Origin: Chelonoidis abingdonii | Taxonomy: Eukaryota; Chordata; Testudines; Testudinidae | NCBI RefSeq assembly: GCF_003597395.2 | Contig: NC_133777.1 | Span: 64,253,458 to 64,317,457 of the forward strand | Direction of reading: 5' to 3' | DNA length: 64,000 nucleotides | In this document: in pieces, positions 59,050 through 64,000 of the stretch | How positions within the stretch are numbered: position 1 is the first letter of the stretch | Layout: every line of letters begins with the position of its first letter | Program-made: the position numbers and the translations under genes | Notes under the pieces: model-generated | The model's database searches: none | What the model was told of the DNA's origin: nothing | The model's input: the letters and a program-made list of their open reading frames with translations, nothing else

Positions 59050-59839
59050 TAGGGGTCGGCAACCTTTCAGCAGTGGTGTGCCAAGTCTTCATGTATATAT
59101 GTCAATTTAAGGCTTCGTGTGCTGGTAATACATTTTAACATTTTTTAGAAGGTCTCTCTATAAGTCTATAATATATAACCAACCTCCTGTTATATGTAAA
59201 GTAAACAAGGTTTTCAAAATGTTTCAGAGGCTTTATTTAAAATTAAATTAAAATGCAGATCTTATCAGTTTAGTGTGATCCTTGCCCTTGCTTTTCCTTG
59301 CTGAGTTTTCCAATATCTGGCACATATTTGGATACTTTAAGCTGCACACAGGCTTCTTTCTGAGTGATCAGTTGTTAACCAGCTGGAACCCCAGATCGGC
59401 AGCTGAGGTGAGTGGAGCTGGCGGCTGGTAGGGCTGAGCAGGGCCAGAGGCCTGGGCCCTGTCTGGCAGGGGGCCTGCGCTGGAACTCCAACTGGAAGCA
59501 AGGTGAGTGGGGCTGCGGCGGGGGATCCTGGCTGGCAAGTGGCCAGCAGTCTGGGCCCCAGAGCAGCGACTGAGCATCTCAGCCTGCTACCGCCGCTCTG
59601 GGGTTTCGGCCGCTGGCTCCTGCCAGCCAGGGTCTCAGCCCACTGCCAGCCTGGGGTTCCTTCACCCAGGCCAGCAGTGGGCACTGAGTGGGACCGGCGA
59701 TGGGACCGCGGCTGGCAAGGGCCCAGCAGTGGGAACCCCCAGAGCGGTGGCGGGCTGAGCGGCTCAGCCCGCGCCGCATGCCATCAAAATTGGCTCGTGT
59801 GGCACCTTTGGCACGCATGCCATAGGTTGCAGACCGCTG
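59050..59839. mobile_element. hAT-like element in the CR1 3' UTR, exact 8-bp TSD
   Basis: The left TAGGGGTCGGCAACC and right GGTTGCAGACCGCTG ends are inverted complements with three mismatches over 15 bp. CCCTAACC flanks both sides (59042-59049, 59840-59847), an exact 8-bp duplication. Removing the element and one copy restores a continuous CR1 3' UTR (AAACCCCTAACC-TATGTCTGAG). The left half is AT-rich; the right half (59380-59780) is GC-rich with repeated GGGACCG and CTGGCAAG phrases, which yield chance frames on both strands. No transposase. The insertion is younger than the CR1 copy. Confidence 0.9.
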
Positions 59840-60213
59840 CCCTAACCTATGTCTGAGTTATTGAAATCCTCAAATTGTGGTTTAAAGACCTCAAGGTGCA
59901 GAGAATCCTCCAGCAAGTTACCGGTGCCCCACGCTGCAGAGGAAAGCGAAAACCCCCCAGGACCTCTGCCAATCTGCCCTGGAGGAAAATTGCTTCCCGA
60001 TCCCAAATATGGTGATCAGCTAAACCTTGAGCATGTGAGCAAGACTCACCAGCCAGGCACCCAGGAAAGAATTCTTTGTGGTAACTCAGATCTCACCCTA
60101 TCTAGCGTCCCATCACAGGTCATTGGACATATTTACCGCTAATAGTCAAAGATCAATTAATTGCCAAAATTATCCTATCCCATCATACCATCCCCTCCAT
60201 AAACTTATCAAGC

Positions 60214-62490
60214 TTAGTGTTTTGCTCCCACTACTCCCCTTGGAAGGCTGTTCCAGAACTTCACTCCTCTAATCGTTAGAAACCTTCGTCTAATTTCAAG
60301 TCTAAACTTCCTAGTGTCCAATTTATATCCATTTGTTCTTGTGTCTACATTGGTACTAAGCTTAAATAATTCCTCTCCTTCCCTGATATTTATCCCTCTG
60401 ATATATTTATAAAGAGCAATCATATCTCCCCTCAGCCTTCTTTTGGTTAGGCTAAACAAGCCAAGCTCTTTGAGTCTCCTTTCATAAGACAGGTTTTCCA
60501 TTCCTCAGATCATCCTAGTAGTAGCCCTTCTCTGTACCTGTTCCAGTTTGAATTCATCCTTCTTAAACATGGGAGACCAGAACTGCACACAGTATTCCAG
60601 ATGAGGTCTCACCAGTGCCTTGTATAACGGGTACTAACACCTCCTTATCTTTACTGGAAATACCTTGCCTGATGCATCCTAAACTGCATTAGCTTTTTTA
60701 ACAGCCATATCACATTGGCAGCTCATAGTCATCCTGTGATCACCAATACTCCGAGGTCCTTCTCCTCCTCTGTTACTTCCAACTGATGTGTCCCAATTTA
60801 TAACCAAATTCTTGTTATTAATCCCTAAATGCATGACCTTGCACTTTTCACTATTAAATTTCATCCTATTACTATTACTCCAGTTTACAAGGTCATCCAG
60901 ATCTTCCTGTATGATATATCCCTGGTCCTTCTCTGTATTAGCAATACCTCCCAGCTTTGTGTCATCCACAAACTTTATTAGCACATTCCCACTTTTTGTG
61001 CCAAGGTCAGTAATAAAAAGATTAAATAAGATTGGTCCCAAAACTGATCCCTGAGGAACTCCACTAGTAACCTCCTTCCAGCCTGACAGTTCACCTTTCA
61101 GTATGACCCGTTGTAGTCTCCCCTTTAACCAGTTCCTTATCCACCTTTCAATTTTCATAGTGATCCCCATCTTTTCCAATTTAGCTAATAATTCCCCATG
61201 TGGAACTGTATCAAATGCCTTTACTGAAATCCCTCAGTTAAATTAGTCATCCACTGCAATCCTTTGTCTATAAAAAGCTCCTCTTTCAAACTGAAGGCAA
61301 ATATTTGTTTAGATATTGGTCATGTCTACCTTACTGTAAAACCTCCATTTTCCATCCTCAGTGTTTAGCAGTCCCACTTCTTCTTTCTTTGTCTTAACTT
61401 ATTTACATGGCTATAGAACATTTTTTTCCAAATTCCATACTTGCAAGGTCCAACTCTAACATGGCCTTTGGCCTTTCTCACTTTATCTACTTGTTTTGAC
61501 CTCAATAAGGTAGAACTTGTTGCTGATCCCTCCCATCTTTCCAACACCCTTGTAGGCTTTCTGCTTTTCTTAATCACCTCTCTGAGATGCTTGCTCATCC
61601 ATGTTGGTCTACAACTCCTGGCCTATGAATTTTCCCGATTTTCTTGGATGCAGGCTTCTGATAGTTTCTGCAACTTTGACTTGAAGTAAAATTCCAGGCT
61701 CCTCTGCCTTTTAGATCCACAAGTTCTTTCTTCAGTCCAATCCATTTCCTAACTAATTCCCTTATTCTTTAAAGTTAGCCCTTTTGAAATAAAAAAACCC
61801 TAGTCTCAGATCTATTTTTGTTTATCCTTCCATCTAGTTTGAACTGAATTAGCTCATGATCACTCGAACCAAGTTGTCCCCTACAACCATTTCTTCTATC
61901 AGGTCCTCACTACTCACCAAAACCAAATCTAAAATGGCATCCCCTCTTGTTGGTTCAGCAACTACTTGGTGAAGGAATCCATCAGCTACCACATCAGGAA
62001 AATCTGAGCCCTATTATTATTACTAGCACTTGTCCTCCAGTCTATATCTGGGAAGTTAAAGTCTCTTCCATGATCACACAATTCCCATTAGTTTACTTCA
62101 TTAAAAACATTAAAGAGGTCTCTATCCATATCCAAATCGGATCCTGGCGGGTCTGTAGCACACCCCAAAGCACTATCTCGGGGAGGCTCTAGTAGCTTTC
62201 TTTCCCCATGTGATTTTTGCCCAGACAGACTCTGTCTTATCCATTCCATCCCTTCTTATTTCTTTACAGTTTACCTCATCATTGATATACAATCTACTCC
62301 ACCACTTTGCCTTTATTTCTGTTTTCCTAAACAGCACATAGCCCTTCAATACCTGTACTACTCCAGTCATGACTACTACTTTCCACCATGTTTCTGTTAT
62401 CCCTATAATATCCGGTTTCATTTCCTGCACCAGTAGCTCTAGTTCCTCCATTTTGTTACCTAGGCTCCTCGCATAGTGTACAAACATCTT
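60214..62490 (-). pseudogene. CR1 ORF2: APE endonuclease plus reverse transcriptase, broken
   Basis: Minus-strand order: HYARSLGNKMEELELLVQEM and IIGITETWW (endonuclease start, catalytic Glu, near 62480-62380), RDFNFPDID (62062-62036, catalytic Asp-Phe-Asn), SDHELIQF (about 61862-61840, catalytic Asp-His), a linker with YSHVNKLRQRKKKW (about 61415-61370), then KAFDTVPHG (RT motif A, about 61223-61197), SGVPQGSVLGPILFNLFITD, catalytic FVDD at 60961-60972, KCKVMHLG, and the C-terminal LGLFSLTKRRLRGDMIALYK and FWNSLPRG. Only about 150 bp separate the linker from RT motif A, where the family has roughly 200 residues, so the RT fingers are deleted. Several frameshifts are also present. Endonuclease motifs survive; the protein does not. 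Confidence 0.88.
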
Positions 62491-62727
62491 AATTTTTGCT
62501 GTTTGGCTTCACTGACATTCTTTACCCGATTAGGCACAGACATTCTACCACAGTATCACCTATTAGACTGGTATCTACACTACCCTTCCTCCTTATGTCC
62601 ATTCTCATCTCCCATGGGCTGTATCCTTTCTTACTTTGTTTTCTTCCCTCTCAGTGTTAAATTCCAGTGTGGAGATTACCTGGACATCTCCCAACCATCT
62701 CCCCCAAATTCCTAGTTTAAAGCTCTC

Positions 62728-63802
62728 TTAATCAGTTATGCCTAGAAGTCTATTTCCCTCCTTACTCAGGTGAAGTCCATCCCAAGAGAACAGTCCTCTG
62801 TCCATGAATGCTTCCCAGTGGCCATACATCCCAAACCCTTCCTTATAGCACCACTGCCTGAACCATCTGTTGATCGCCATAAGGTTGTCACACCTTTGTT
62901 GCCCTTCTCTAGGAACAGGCAGAATCCCACTGAAGATCATCTGAGTCTCGATTTTCTTAAGCATCTTCCCCAGCCTGTCATAGTCTCCCTTGATACGTTC
63001 CAGCAAGAATCTAGCTGTATCATTTGTTCCCACATAAAGACAATCAGCGGATTCTTTCCTTCTCCTGTTAGGATCCTTTTCAGCCTCAGGTCCACATCCC
63101 GTATCTTAGCACCCGGTAGACAGCACACTCTTCTGTTCTCTGGATTAGCTCTAGTTACAGTCCTGTCTATTCTTCTCAGTAAGGAGTCCCCAGTCATGTA
63201 GACCTGCCTTTTCCTGATGATGGTGCGATTCTCTGGTCTGTCCCCTGTTTCCTCTGGCTGCAAGTCCTCTCAATTTCTATTGTCCCTTGCAATCCTCCAC
63301 AACCCATCCCGTATCCTCCTGGGGGCTCATATTTGATGTTATCTCCATTGATTCTTCCCCTCTTCCTATAGGACTAGCTGCTCTTCTCTTCTTCCTTGCC
63401 CTCTGACCTTCAGTGATCACCTGCTGTGCCCCTCCATTTTCCAACTCTGCAAACCTGTTCCTGAGCTCTATTTCTCCTTCACTAGCCCATCTTTTCCTCT
63501 GCCTGGTTCTCTTAGTGCCATGCTTCCACTGTCCACTTTCCTCACCCAGCAGTCTCCCCTCAGAATTCTTTGGTCCGGCTTCCATCTGCAAGTCTGAGCT
63601 TCTCCCTTCAGCCTCCTCATGTCTTTTCTCCATCATCTGCTCAAACCTCCTTCTAAACTCAACCAGGGTTTCCACCTGCATCTCCAATCCTCGGATCTTT
63701 TCTTAGCTTTATCAAGCAGCACTTCATGCAGACAAAACTCTTATCAGGTATCCCCTCCAGGATCATGTACATGTGGCAGCTTCCACATCCAGTCATCTTC
63801 AT
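62728..63802 (-). pseudogene. CR1 ORF1: zinc finger, coiled coil and esterase domain, broken
   Basis: An ATG at 63802 opens a minus-strand frame with Cys at codons 6, 9, 25 and 28 (C-x2-C-x15-C-x2-C), a zinc-finger-like N terminus. After a one-base frame change comes a 136-codon frame (63687-63277) rich in Glu, Arg and Lys, plausibly a coiled coil. Next is VYMTGDSLLRRIDRT (Ser of GDS at about 63188), RRVCCLPGAKIRDV, and after another frame change GTND (63030-63019) and WDGLHLS (62784-62764). GDS, GTND and DxxH are the blocks of the SGNH/GDSL esterase that CR1 ORF1 proteins carry. All catalytic residues remain, but at least two frameshifts break the ORF. Confidence 0.85.
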
Positions 63803-64000
63803 TGTGTCTTCCACTGCTGCCTCTGTATCGGTCATAGCCTTCCCACCTAAAACCTGTTAGTCCAGGAAACACAAAGCAAACCACCACCACCCACAGCAAA
63901 ACAAACCCCCAACGGGCACCAGAACATCACCCACTTCCTTCACTAGCCTATTTCTCTGCCTAGCTCTCTTAGTCTCTCCCGCAAACTGCCACTGAAACTC
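63803..64000 (-). other. CR1 5' UTR or upstream part
   Basis: Sequence upstream of the ORF1 start, on the minus strand. It is purine-rich in that reading (GAGTTTCAGTGGCAGTTTGC, GGGAGAGACTAAGAGAGC), with GGGTGATGTTCTGGTGCCCG downstream. CR1 promoters lie in this position. The 5' end of the element is outside the window, so its completeness is unknown. Confidence 0.5.

Larger units (their letters stand above)
58936..64000 (-). mobile_element. Near-complete CR1-family LINE, runs past the window end
   Basis: One minus-strand element covers about 5 kb: 5' region (from 64000 down), ORF1 (63802-62728), ORF2 (62490-60214) and 3' UTR (60213-58936). A hAT element splits the 3' UTR at 59050-59839. Both ORFs are broken by frameshifts, and the RT fingers region appears deleted around 61230-61380. 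The 3' UTR (AGACTTTAAGGTCAGAAGGG, reverse complement of the element strand) differs from that of the adjoining copy at 57695, so two CR1 subfamilies meet here. Length and domain order equal those of a full CR1 apart from the deletion. Confidence 0.9.

Noticed and set aside
59337..59856. Frames of up to 117 codons on both strands
   Set aside because: They are in the GC-rich half of the hAT insertion; the interior repeats explain them.
60214..63802. Functional CR1 coding genes
   Set aside because: Motifs survive, but the two ORFs are broken by frameshifts and an apparent RT deletion, so they are listed as pseudogenes.
1..64000. A previously undescribed multi-gene system
   Set aside because: No host gene cluster is present; all interpretable coding remnants are from known retroelement types.

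Overview
The window reads as non-coding nuclear DNA from a reptile, most likely a cryptodiran turtle. The best pointer is an interrupted tRNA-derived SINE at 25651-26203 of the tortoise Pol III/SINE type. It has a tRNA-like head with A and B boxes and a tail shared with the CR1 LINE. Supporting it are an almost 5-kb CR1-family LINE, Penelope-like remnants, several hAT-like MITE families and two solo LTRs. The species assignment is inferred from repeat content, not from a gene. I found no host protein-coding exon, tRNA, rRNA, CRISPR array or bacterial-type operon. Every open frame I can interpret belongs to a decayed transposable element.

Layout: 1-800 starts in the 3' part of an LTR and passes into a GC-rich repeat. 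1732-5593 is bounded by matching hAT-type inverted ends and holds a Penelope-like element (2527-4032) and a CR1 fragment (4535-5296). 5.6-21.6 kb is mostly unique sequence with a MIR-like SINE split by a TIR element (7525-8300), a hAT MITE (12036-12159) and palindromic MITE-like repeats. 21.6-26.2 kb is repeat-dense: a CR1 tail, a GC-rich hAT-like element with an exact 8-bp duplication, a GTCTACACT-end MITE, a hAT element with a long internal hairpin, and a tortoise-type SINE split by a MITE with an exact 8-bp duplication. 28197-29066 is a solo LTR with an exact 5-bp duplication. 31-44 kb holds scattered MITEs, an old CR1 fragment and a Penelope tail. 45264-46104 is a second solo LTR, on the minus strand, with recognisable promoter boxes. 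46-57.7 kb is mostly unique, with one composite TIR repeat (50889-51720).

57.7 kb to the end is a block of minus-strand CR1 sequence. A 5'-truncated copy (57695-58935) abuts the 3' end of a long CR1-family copy (58936 to beyond 64000). The long copy keeps ORF1 zinc-finger and esterase motifs and ORF2 endonuclease and reverse transcriptase motifs. It has frameshifts and an apparent internal deletion, and its 3' UTR is split by a 790-bp hAT element with an exact 8-bp duplication.

These parts do not form a pathway. The window records successive insertions (SINE then hAT MITE, CR1 then hAT, hAT then Penelope and perhaps CR1) that can be ordered from target-site duplications. I saw no convincing new biological system. 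The most useful observations are the nested insertions with readable duplications, the motif-retaining CR1 copy, the promoter-bearing solo LTR and the hairpin-forming repeats.
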